From Porodaedalea pini (Eukaryota > Basidiomycota > Agaricomycetes > Hymenochaetales > Hymenochaetaceae), in the NCBI GenBank assembly GCA_002794775.1, contig NBAY01000071.1, forward strand, positions 124,001 through 188,000: 64,000 nt of DNA, written 5' to 3'. The position numbers and the translations under genes are program-made. Each line of letters opens with the position of its first letter. The stretch's first letter is position 1. Shown one piece after another: positions 44,492 to 56,300 of this stretch. The notes beneath the pieces were generated by a model. The model saw nothing but the letters and a program-made list of their open reading frames with translations. It made no database searches and was not told the origin of the DNA.

Positions 44492-47400
44492 CTATAAGGC
44501 ATGAGGTGACGTCGAGTACGTCGAACCAGGTCGATCTTGATGTTCCAGGTTGATGGTAGACGAATCATCGTCATCTTCCTCTGTCCAAGCCTCACTCGCT
44601 GTCGCGACTCACTCGCGCGTGATGCTGCTCTCGGAAATGAGGAGGTCTCACTTGCCCGAGATGCAGCTCTCGGGAACGGTGAGTTCGTCTGCCTACTCGA
44701 GGGAAAGGCGGATGGCGGACTTCGGATACGCATCTCAGCTGCAGCGCGAGCGGCAGGCTCGTTCCGTATTGGTGGTTGCTGTGGTAGCTCTAAGTTGTTT
44801 CTAGTAGGTGGTGTACGAGTAGATACTGGCGTCGCAGCTGTGGACGTCATGGTGGGTTCCTGGCTATAATAAAGATATTGCGGTTCCGGCATAGGCGATG
44901 GGGCAGGAATATCCGAAGCGGAATAGTATGATGGATGTGGTGAAACAGGGGATCGAGGTGACGGATGCGCCCCAGGTGGCAAGATGGCGGCGTCATCAGG
45001 ATCACCGTCAACGACATACTGGTCAGATTCCTGTTGCCAATCACCTTGCCGAGACGAGTCGGGGATACCGACAGTCTGAGGCGGCCTCATCTCGAACTCA
45101 CCCGGGCTATGTGTGTACGTGGGTTCATATCCAGCTCCGTATTGACTAGCTTCGGATATGGAACGGTCATGATAGGCACGAATGGGTGCTGTTTCCATGC
45201 CGCGACTCGATGCAGAAGCTTCAACATCCTTCGAAGATTTGACCCCAAGCTGCCTCTTCAGGTCACCCCTCACCCACATCTCGCGAACGATGTCACGGTC
45301 AAGCGGGAAGAAACTTGACCGAACGGCTTTGAACAGGTAACGCGGGGCTTCAAATATCATTTAGTAAAGTTACACAGGTCAGAGGACGATATATGAACAA
45401 ACTCACCCAACGCAATGATGGTTGTGATAAGCACTGTAGACCAGAACGTGACTTCACCATAGAGAACCACGATCTCGTCGTTAAAGTCAACAGATTCAAA
45501 GAGAGAATATATTGCTATCCAAATGACCATGATCAAAGACGAGCCGATGACAACAATCCAAGTGATCACTGTCCAGCTGAGGAAGGTCAGCGAAAACTCC
45601 GTTAGTGTGGTGATAAGCACTCACTATCGTGTATTCATGCCAACATAGCAGTTCACGCTGATAATAGCCGCAACGGCAATCGTTGTACCGAAGTCCGCGA
45701 GGGAATCAATACCTTTACCATTCCACGCCACTGCAGGACCGAGAGACCATGCGAAAAATGGGATAAAATAAACCACAACGGATTGATAAAGACCATCTCC
45801 CATGTATAGCCAGAACTTCGTCCGAGTATAATCTAGTCCTCGGACCCCGCGCAGGTATAGCTGGGGGAATGCAAGGGCCGCTTTTGCATTGATATCCTGG
45901 TCAAAGGCTGAATGTATATAAGCATAAAAGATCCCTTAAGAGAACAATGAAACTGACCTCCGAGCGAAATAACTGGCAAAGACGAGAAAAGCACATTGTA
46001 GAGCAAAATGAACGTGTACTCGTAAAGGTAGGTTGCGTCGAAACTAGAAAATGTATGAGAAAGACGCGTCGGCACAATATCAAAAGAGACATACCTATTA
46101 TAAAACAGATACCAGAACATAGCAAAGGTCCAAACAACGTTCTAAAGACGATGAGTTAGACGAGACGAGTCACAAACGTATAATGGACTGCCCACCTTGT
46201 AGAAGAAATTAGCATGCATGTCGGCGATCCTCAGGTAGGACCATCGACCATGGACGATTAGGAGCTTTGTCAAGAAGCGGAATTGGCCAAACGCGTAGTC
46301 CGCAGACATGGCAGCTTGAGAACCCTCAAGTCCGAGAAGTCCGCACCCGACATTGGCCTCCTGAATCATGGCCACATCGTTTGCACCATCTCCAATCGAC
46401 AGGGTCATAGCATTCCGTCCTTCCTTGACCTAAAGCGAGGAGTTCAGTGATAAGAGAGAGAGAAGAAATACGATCGCTTAGCACGCTCACAAGTTTCACG
46501 GTCAACGCCTTCTGCGCAGGAGAAACACGACAGCAAACGACGGTCTCGCACTGCGTGGCTAAACTCAAAAAGAGCGGCTTCAGTTCAGACTCCAGAGCGT
46601 AGCGCAGCGTGTCTCCATCGATAACAATCGCGAAACTGGCTTGAGCACCGGGGACAAATCCTCGAGACTTCGATGTCCACTTTGGCGGCCCAAGAACGGA
46701 AGCGATCTTGTTACACCCCGCCTCGATCTTTGCCCTGGTCTCATCATGCGATGTGGCAGACAATATCATCACGTCCATATCCTGCTTAAGCAAATTGCAA
46801 CTATATCCGATCTCGATCGCTGTCTGGACTTTGTCGCCTGTCAGAATCCAAAGCTTGATCCCAGCTCTGTGCAACATTTCAATGGCATCCGGAACGCCTT
46901 CCTGCAGCTTGTCCTCCAAAGCAGTTGCCCCAAGAATATACAAAGAATGTTCAATCCGCTCGCTGGCTTCTTCAATGGCTTCCTCGCGTTCGGTCACGGA
47001 TGACGCTGCAGCATCGTACACCCTTGCCCAATCAGCGTATTCTTCCTCGCTCAGATACCGGAAAGCGATGCACAGCGTCCTCAATCCACCGTTCGCAAAG
47101 TCCTCCATATCCTTCTGAGTCTTCGCTTTCAGTTCCGCATCCTGATCAGCCGCAAGACGAGCATAGATGACCGAGTCGGCGCCCTTCGTATACAAGATGA
47201 GCCTCCCCTCTGGGCTCCGCACGACGACACTCATGCGTTTCCGCGTGCTGTTGAACTCGAGGACTTTAAGGGGTATATACCGCTCCGGCTTGCCCATAAC
47301 CTCGATGTCGATCGATCCACTCGTCTTTCCAACGAAAGGAAAACCAACATCCCTCGCCGCTGCAACAAGTGCCGCCTCATCCGGTGACTCCGCTTTGTAT

Positions 47401-49904
47401 TCCACACGATATGGCTGCATCTGCGGATCCGGCCTATCCGGAAGGACCGAGTGGCAGATTGCAAGTGCACGGAAGAATGCGATAAGGTGTTCGCGTTGCG
47501 GAGAAGCCGGATCCGTCAGTTCCACAGCGAGCTTCGGCGAGATGAGCGTGACTTTCTCGGTCTGCTGCCAATGATTCGTAAATGCCCGCGACATCTTCTG
47601 CAGCATGTCCTGCTTAAGCACCGCTAGCTGTTCTGTTTGTTCCTCTGGAGAAATCATACTGTTCCCAGTCCGCATCGCAGAGCCACGCTGTGCTTCCGTG
47701 ATACCCTCTCCGTATGGAACGCCGTTCACCGAGCACTTCTGAAACTCCATAATGTTCTGCGTAAGCGTTCCGGTTTTGTCGGAAAAGACGTATTCTATCT
47801 GTCCGAGATCATCAGAGATATTCCAGGTCTTCGGGACGCATGCAGTGTCGTATGGTGCATAGAACATGTCGAGGTCCTGCGAAATGAAGTATGCCTGGAT
47901 AGTCTTCACGATTTCGATGGAGATGTAAAGGGAGATCGGAACGATGTTCTGAAATGCAATCAAGCAAGACCTACAGTCAAAGATCAGTAAGCGATCGCAG
48001 AGGCAACCATAAAGACACTCACGCGAAAGTAACGATTGCATTAACGGCCGAAGAGTTCGACGGATCGCTACCCTTTTCAAAGAAATGCGCACTAGTATCC
48101 GACTTACTATCCATAACGCCATTAGCAATGCCCGTCGCAAGACACATAAGAATCAGAACAATGAAGTTCATGACTACGTTGAAGTTCGTCTCCCGTTCGA
48201 TTTTGCTCCGTTTACTAGGCGTGCTCCCACCGTTCAACATAATCTTCGTGTCCGCGCCAGTGAATGCAACTAAGCCAATAATCCACGTTGTGTTTCGCAC
48301 TGAACATCCGCGGAGTAGCATCTCGTTGATGGTCGCCGGCTCGACTTTCTCTGCCCCCGCCTCGTGCTCGCGGTATCTCAGCACGCCATTGTAAAGGTAC
48401 AGATTAGCGTGCGGCGGTTCGGAGTCCAGGACGAAACTTGCATGCTCAATGTCTTCCTCGCTCTGCAGAGATGACGTCGCCTTCAATGACCGACGAGGCT
48501 TCAGATTCGTTTCGCCATCCAGGTTCTTCGTCTCCAAATAGCATAGGCCATCCTCTTCCGAAGTGGAAAGAACAATGATGTCGGCCGGCACTTGATCGTT
48601 ATCGCGCAAAAGAACAATGTCTCCAACTTCGAGCTTTTTCCAGAGTGTGCGTTCCCAACGTGCCGTACCAGGTGCCCGCCTATTCCAATCGACAACGCCA
48701 ATGGACTTACGCGATAGAGTGGAAACCGCTTCACTCGACATAGCACCGAAAGACCCGCTCCGTGCTCGTTTGCTAACGTCTGACGAAGACGCACGGTTGA
48801 CATAGCTAGGCAGTGGTGGAACAGGTGGATACGAAAGGGAATAAACACTTGGATCCTCCAGCTTGGAATTGGAAGGGGATACACCAAGCGTGATGCTGCT
48901 TTCGCTGGGACCCTGCTCGTGGACTGCTGCCGTCCGATCGCTGTCGCTCATGGTATCACGCATCTCACCATTCTTCTGAAGAACGAGGCGTCCCCACGAG
49001 TCCGCCTCCCGCGCCCTCAGCTTCCGAACGCCTTTTGTGACTTTGCCTGGAGGATTTAGATGTAGCAGCTTTTCGAACCATGAACGCGGGTCTTTAGGAT
49101 GGTTTACGTTTCGCCAGTCGCCGAGCTTCGTCGCTGCTGAAGTGTTTACTTCTTCGTCGAGCACGGAACGTCGGTAGTCTTCTACGCCATCTTTAATCCC
49201 AGTAACTACTAGAATGAAGACCAGTGGTAGCATAGACACCTGTGCACCCGCAGCACCAAAGACGGGGAACACTTGAAAAACCAGTTAATAACAGATTGCG
49301 CAACGATCTGATGCGGCTCACCTTGGATAACGACCAAAGCGAGAAAGTAAAGATTGGCCACCCTGGGAAAGGCATCAGACAGAACACATTCATCAGCGCA
49401 TACGGAACTCACCGTCGAAATTGTTCGTAAAGATTCTTTGGGATAAATGATATGATAGTATATTCTGAACCCATGTCAGAGGAAATTTTGTCGCTCCTGA
49501 GCAAATGCATACGCACTGGTTGTCCGCACTTTATTCCTTTCAAACCGTACCAAGGGCTCTCCATGTACATCGCATTCCGAAGGCGCAAGCGGCGCGTTGA
49601 CATATATCTTTCTCCTCTGACCCACGGGCTGGACGACAGGAGGCTTCCCGTCCTCCACCGACTCACTTCCCGTCTCCGCCTCCGCCTTCCTCTTCTCCTT
49701 ACTCCTGTTCCGGAAAAGCTTGAGCGACCGCTGGCGAATCTTCGACTTGCGTTTCCGCAGCCGCTGCTCGTCCCGGATAGACTCTGCGATGGTGGAGGCC
49801 GCCGTGCGCACCGTCCGGAGTCGGAGCTCCGGGTCTATCGCCTCGTCATTCTCCTCGTCGGTGTCCAAATCATCTGGGTGGAGATGCTGTCTGAAAATTC
49901 CCAT
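44492..49904 (-). CDS. P4-type phospholipid-flipping ATPase (Dnf1/Dnf2 type)
   Basis: P4-ATPases move aminophospholipids or phosphatidylcholine to the cytosolic leaflet of the plasma membrane, Golgi or endosomes. The start at 49904 opens a charged N-tail ([19 protein letters not shown]). Then come [17 protein letters not shown] and [13 protein letters not shown] at the first membrane segment. The actuator domain has [20 protein letters not shown] and the LDGETNLK motif. The phosphorylation site is [15 protein letters not shown]. The nucleotide domain has [34 protein letters not shown] and [20 protein letters not shown]; the P-domain end is [18 protein letters not shown]. Six more membrane segments lie between about 46300 and 45360. 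A disordered Ser/Pro tail follows. The end is set at 44492 by a likely 53-nt intron giving [20 protein letters not shown] and a stop; without it the frame runs to 44404. Confidence 0.9.
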
Positions 49905-50866
49905 ATCTGCACCGTTCTTCTTCCAGCGGGACGTATAGATACAAGTGCAGTATCGCCGGTATCGTCAGAGGGCCCAAGGCACGCGTGACGCGTTCTGAAT
50001 GTCTAGTATGGCGTGTGAGAGGTAAGGAACGGGAGTGGTCTCTCGTCGCTGGCGCAAGGAAGTGGGAAAGCGGCCGCGGGAAGGAGGAATGGGCGCGATG
50101 ATGGCGGACTGCCTGAGCGTCCAGTGTATTAACACTAAGTTTGCTGGTCAGCTTTGGCTGTGATATTCATCACGTGACGAGTAGACTGCTTACGGTTCGA
50201 ATGCTTACTGCCAAATCGCTCTCTTCTGCTAATTACCGCGCAAACCGCCGCGATGTTTGTTTACACTTTGCGCTCTGTTGTCGTGGACGTCGGCTGAGCC
50301 TTGTTGGACAGCGAAACTTGAAGACATCATGGACAAGTATATCTTAATCGAATAGGAAACCGGACTTTCTCGGCATAGCGGCGGCAGGAGAAACCAATCA
50401 ACGATTCGAGAGTTGCTGGGAAATCTCCATTTTTATTCAATTTTCTGCGTTCTTCCTCTTGTATTTCCCCATCAAGACAGAACCCAGTCTTCCGTTTCAT
50501 GCCCGTAGTCAGACGTTGCACCGAGCCAACCATGAGAATAGCTGTGCACGCACAGCCCTTGTCCATGATGCATATACTTAGGGCGGTCGCCACTGCGCAC
50601 TCGGTCGACTCGGCCACGACCGGCAATTTTACGCTCACGGAATGACACGGAAGCATATTTCTTTCATATCATGAATATACAGCGGACATTGGACAAGTTG
50701 GTTGTGACACGATGACAGCGCACAAATTCCAGTGACTCGGACTCGGACTCGGAGCTGTCGGCCAGCGGCCTTTATAGTCAGCCTCGCTTCTCCCGGGCCG
50801 TTCCTGATCTACATAATCGTCATCAATAAATTAGTCCATAAAATACACTAAACTTTATTCTATTTT
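49905..50866. other. Intergenic, P4-ATPase promoter and F-box 3' region
   Basis: About 960 bp. A 109-residue minus-strand ORF at 50327-50656 has an odd Cys-rich first part and a charged second part (EIQEEERRKLNKNGDF). It lacks any family signature, so I do not call it. A CGGCCGCGG-type GC-rich patch lies near 50071. Confidence 0.4.
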
Positions 50867-52580
50867 TCATTTATACAGCGCCGCTATCAGCCTTTGGCTA
50901 GTCTCAAAGTCTGGAAAGACGTCCGTCTTGCACATATCGTATCCCTCGTAGTCTCCGCACTCGTTTCTTCGGATAGTGCAGGTAGTGACTGCGCAGGTCG
51001 TGAAGGAAATCATGTGCACTTTCTTTAGGCTGGAGAGTCTCACAAGCGCAGCTAAACTTGCTTCTGATGCTGTTGTGCGTAACCAGACAAGGTTAAATCC
51101 GTATCGCGTGAGAAAATGAAAATAGACACACCTCTCGAGCCTTCCTCGGCTTCTTTACCAAAGTAGCTCAGCGCAGAATTGTCCCATTCAAGGCTTTGCA
51201 ATTGTTTCGCATCTTTCAACGCGTCAACATAATCATGCTAGCCAGTCAATTTCAGCGATACTTTCTTTCTAAGGAGTCAATAAACGTGAGCTCACGAAGC
51301 ATCCTGCTATCCACGCGGGAACAATGTCGGTCGTACTGGACGACAGTGCAAGTTCCCGCACATTCGGGAAGTAACTCACGATATCAGACAGTCCTCGAGG
51401 ATCCATGCGATGCAAGTTCCGTATCGTCAACTTCTGCAAACCTGGGCCTTGGAGATTAGACAGAATTTCGCTCAAGCGCGTTGCATGACACCATTCCAAA
51501 TCGATGAACAGCTCTCTCAGTGCTACTTGCTGGTTCTGACAACGCGCGTTCTAAACATAGACGTGGCAGCCTAAGAATTTCATCTGGACTGGATAGCAAT
51601 AGGAGGCTCACCAAGAAGTGTTTGCTCACAAATAACGCTACGTCTCCATGTTTATCGTATATCGCAAGCTCCTCAATCGTACCAACAGAAATATGCGAAT
51701 CAAGCACAACAGCCTCATTCCTCACGAACGTCGACATGCTATCACAGTGCAACGACACTCTTTTCAGATTCCGCGGCAGCTTCAGCGACTTGTACGCCAA
51801 ATTGAAGACACTCAGTCCAAACCATTCCACGCCAGGTAAATCATCCCCAGAAATTAGCTGAAGGCCCGCACCACGGAAGCCCACCGTCCTCAGATCGACC
51901 AACCGCAGAGTCTTGCTAGACATGAGTTTGGAAGCAGCCATCGGAGTCAACAAATCAGCCTTATCAATACAGAAAGCCGTCAGCGACGTAGTCTCAGCCA
52001 GCAGTCGCTCAATGCATCTCTCAAGATCATTCTCCGGCTCTCCCCTTGCCAGAGCCGTGAACGTATAGCCAGACACACGGAGGCAGAGGATGCGCACCAT
52101 ACAAGCCAAATGAGGATGCGAAGCGACGTAGTCCAAGAGGTGTATCGTTTTACGAGACCTCTTCCAGCCCAGAGCTCCCTGAGACTTGCGGATTCGTGGG
52201 TAGTTATGCTGTTCGACTTGATGTCGGAGCTGTACATCGAGGGTCTCCCACATATACGGTGTGGCGATTTGGTTCAAACGTTTAGAGACGAGCCTTAACG
52301 CCACAAAATTCGATGGCGGGGGCTGGCATATCGACAACGGCATCGCGAGCGTTCAAAAGTATGCAAGGGAAGTGCGACGAGGAAAACTCACAAAGCGCAT
52401 CTCCAGCAGATAACGAGAGGAAGGCTCCCAGAACCATGTTGACCTTGTTTCATAAGTCGGCAGAGTGGGTATCGCTCGAGCGTAGCGGCAGATACAGTCA
52501 ATAAGCTCATCTGGAAGGGAGTCAAAACGCGCTGGGGACGAAGCAAGATGTTGACTGGATTCGATTGTTGGATATCGCAT
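50867..52580 (-). CDS. F-box protein with leucine-rich-repeat-like region
   Basis: F-box proteins recruit substrates to SCF ubiquitin ligases through Skp1. The start at 52580 leads to FDSLPDELIDCICRYARAIP, a recognisable F-box beginning. After an intron near 52320-52390 comes VALRLVSKRLNQIATPYMWE, the usual F-box end. The rest shows loosely repeated leucine-rich units typical of fungal F-box proteins (SKTLRLVDLRTVGFRGAGLQ, LPRNLKRVSLHCDSM, LQKLTIRNLHRMDPRGL, FPNVRELALSS). The last exons read ALVRLSSLKKVHMISFTTCA and CKTDVFPDFETSQRLIAAL, with stop at 50867-50869. The substrate is unknown; large lineage-specific families of this sort are usual in Agaricomycetes. Confidence 0.8.
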
Positions 52581-53341
52581 CCTTTAACATAGTCCTGACT
52601 TAAGCTCGACTGCCGTTCCTCAATATTTACGAAACGGCGGTAGAGCTGGTAGTGGTACAGGGAGAAGGTACAAAGATGACAAAGACAGATGAGGTAACCT
52701 ATTTATAGCACAATCTAACCGCGAGCCTCGAAGGAATCGCAAAGTAAATGGTTAAATAATAGTTCACATTCGTCCAACGATAAACAACAACAACATTACA
52801 GCTCGTAAGTACATGAAGGTCAAGAAATAATAAGATAGCTTTTGTGCTATAAAGTGCGGTCCGATGTGATGTGAAGCTATGCGCAAGGTAATAAGGCTTG
52901 CCGCCAGCCGGAGAACACGATGGAACAGCGCGAGAACCGCGCCGCTACAATACAGAAACAAAAGCTAAACATTGCGATTCGTGTGATCAGAAAGAGTTCG
53001 TTACATTATGGACATTGGAAAAGAGAAAAAGGCGTTCCTCCGATGGGGTCATGAACTCCGTCAGAACGTAAACACGAATAAAGTCGCCGTAAGACAAGAA
53101 ACGGCGTAAGCGACAAAACTGCAAACCGTGTAGTTGATCCGGTCAACAGCAACAACAGGCATCGAAAATCGTGAATCGTGAAGAGGAGCGCATAGGGATC
53201 AGTATTCATAGCATATTGTCCATTGATCTTCGCAAACAACACAGCATTGTGTATACTGACTTGCGTGAAGAACAAGGATTCAGTCATGGAAGAGAGGCAT
53301 ATTAGTTTTCTTGGTTAGAGCGTGCTGTTGTGCATAAACAA
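52581..53341. other. Intergenic stretch with no supported gene
   Basis: About 760 bp lie between tandem minus-strand genes. A 93-residue minus-strand ORF at 53006-53287 looks random. It serves as F-box promoter and 3' region of the large gene. Confidence 0.4.
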
Positions 53342-56300
53342 TTACACGCGCAAGGCGCGAGGAGCCGCAAATGGCCGACCGCGGGGTCGCGGGCGAACGA
53401 ATCTGAGTGACTCAGCTCTAAGAGCAGGTGAGTCTAAATCTGGTAGAACGAAGTAGGAGTACATACCTGATTGATGTACCTTGAGCAGCGTTCTCCTTGT
53501 TCTGCTTAGTCTTGCGGGGCGACTTTCCAGTATTACGTTTGGCAGACCCAGGTACCAATTTGCGAGCGCTGGATAATACGCGGGTGCGGGGGCTAGGAAC
53601 AGGAAGGACAGGACCACAGTCCTCACTGGAGGCCGGAGCTTCCTTACGCTCTCCCTTCAACTCAGCAGAAAATGGTAAAATCGGCTTCAGCGGGCTAAGA
53701 GAAGGCTCCCAGGGCTGGGCGTTTGTACTGACATTGGGATTCACAGACACGTCTCGTAAAGGATGTGAGACCTGTTCAGTGATTTTTATATCTGGAACCG
53801 GAATATTTGCAGGAGCAAGAGATCGCTGATCACTTGGAGGTCGCGTAAAGACGCGGTTACGAGGATAAGGAGATGGACGAGAGACCGTACGAGCGCGAGA
53901 CCGCCGAGCACAGCCGTGAAGTTCGGACGGAAGAGGCCCGAAATTCTTCCGCGAGTGCTCTAGCAAAGCCTTCCAACCGGCTGGGTTAAGAGGAGGTCGG
54001 AATGCTAGAAAAACATTAGAATATTTCTTATACGTAGTGATAGATAACTACTTACATTGCAGAGCATCAACGGAGTATGCAGTATCCGCCCACTGACGTC
54101 GACTGGCATCGACAGCCAAACGTGCTTCGTTCTGAAGAGCATGAATCATTCGTAAGGCTGGTCCTACATCCTCATTGTCCCATCGCACAACATTTATGTC
54201 GGGGACAGACAGGTTCTGTGCCATGGATGAGTCGAAGGAGTGCTTTAAATGATCTCCGGAGAGAGATAACGAATCGAGGATCTCGGGCGTCTCTTCATTA
54301 ATGGTTTCGTAGACAGACGAAGCACGAGAGGCGCGTGCTTCTGAAATCCTACGACGATGCCCACTCCCTCGCCTTCGTAGTCTTTCCCTGTCAGACTCGG
54401 CGACGGGATTCGTTGAACTAGAAAGAAGCACGTTGAGTCGATCAAGATCGATGCTGCATTGTGAACCGGTAAACTGCGACGACGACCGAGACTGCGATAA
54501 TGGAGGTGTATCTCCCCCGGAGCTAACTTGACCGGTTGAGCCACCTCGTATACGAGCAGCAGGTTCAGGTCGACGGAATACGGCAAGCGATGGCCCTGAG
54601 TTCACAGTCAGTCTCAACCACCTGAGCATTGTGTACATAACAGTGACGTACTGGTGTTGGTCATATCTTCACCTTGTCCACTCAAGCAGCAATTTTCGAG
54701 ACTCTGCCGCTCAAGCAGACCTTTTCGAGCCAAGCTCATCCTGTTACCGCCAAAATGAGCGTCGTACACCGAAAGACGCGATACGTCTGGACTTTGTTCA
54801 ACGACTCCATCCATTATGTGGTCTGCCGTCTCGACGCTGAATATTGACGTGAAAGACGGTCTCTTGATTAAACCAGCTTTATCAAGAGAACCTTCGACGC
54901 TGTTGTTATTGGCCGTGTCGAAGCTGTGCACTGAAGTAAAAGATGGTCTACTAATCAGACGAGCTTTGTCCGGAGACCCTTCGATGCTGTAGTCGTAATC
55001 ATCACCGCTAGGGATTCTTGTGAGAATGCGCCCCAAATATCTCTGTTGTCGTTTCTCAGCACGCGCACAAGGTGAACCCTCAAGCGTGGAACGGATCGAA
55101 CGTCGTCGAACGTACCCTCCGCCAAGCATCTGGACCACAGAGAAAATGTGAAAAACAATATGCCACATGTATTTGACTGAGACCAACCGAGATCATCGTG
55201 TCATCATCACGCTTCGGACTGTCATGACTGTTCACACTGTATACAGAAACAGGCCTGAACTGATGAGGCGGTAGAAGCCCAGGTTCTCTGTCCGCAAGCC
55301 GATGGTTGTCGTAACCAAACAATGACTCTTGAGACCCTGGTAGAGATCGGTGTCCTGTCTCATCAATGAGGGAGTCTTGATCGCGATCGCCGTCCACAAT
55401 AGAATCGTACGATGTTTGCCAGTTCATACTCGATTCCATCTGCGACGGTGATGCCGAGATGGATGCAAGCGGAATGCCAAGATCGCGTGCAGATTCGAAC
55501 ATCTTGTCTCCCACACCAGGTCGACCCAAGTGCTGCGCAGAAAAGCTACTGGCTATGGATTCGAAAGAGGATGTCCGCTGACGCCAGGCAAAAGAAGTCC
55601 GACCAACATTGAACCCGCGATTATACAAGCTTACGGGAGGACCCGACGTCACCGAGATGATGGAATCGACTTGTCTCCGACTTCTCCGCTGATGAACATC
55701 AGGTCTAAGATGCGAATGCGAGTCGAACGAGTAGTTGGAAGCACCACTGTCAACCCTTTGACGTACAGGATCGCGTTGAAGGAACGAAAATGTATCATCT
55801 ACCGTGTATGACATATCCTCGGAAATGGGTCGAGCAGGAACGCCATAGTCGAAAGGATCCTTGGCCCCGGCACGGAGTACACGGCCATAAGATGAAACGG
55901 ACCCAAGACTAAGCAGAGAGTTGCGCCAATCTGCATTAGGGACCTGCAGTGAATTATCCGTAGCTGTTCCAGGGATGGGCGGGGGATAGAATGCAGGTCG
56001 AGAGGAGCCATACTCAAATCCACGACGTATCTCGCTGTATGATGATAAGCCAGAGAAACTGACGTCTGAGTTCTGTCTGGAATGTGTAGTCAAGCGGTCC
56101 AATGCGCATTGTCTGGCACCACTCATGGAAGCACCCTCCGAGTCCACTGATAGACTAACGTCTGATAGATTACCTGCTTTCGCAAATATTGACTTCAACA
56201 CAGCACTCTCGTCCTCATTGACAGACGAGAATGAATGCCTCCGGCTGTCATGAGACGGCGGTGGGATAATGTCTGAGAGTGTCATCGGGTTTCCTGAGGT

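Noticed and set aside
46641..47574. Plus-strand ORFs opposite the P4-ATPase
   Set aside because: They are antisense shadows of a strongly conserved coding exon on the minus strand.
50327..50656. 109-residue minus-strand ORF between the P4-ATPase and F-box genes
   Set aside because: No recognisable domain; the Met-rich, Cys-rich start looks random.
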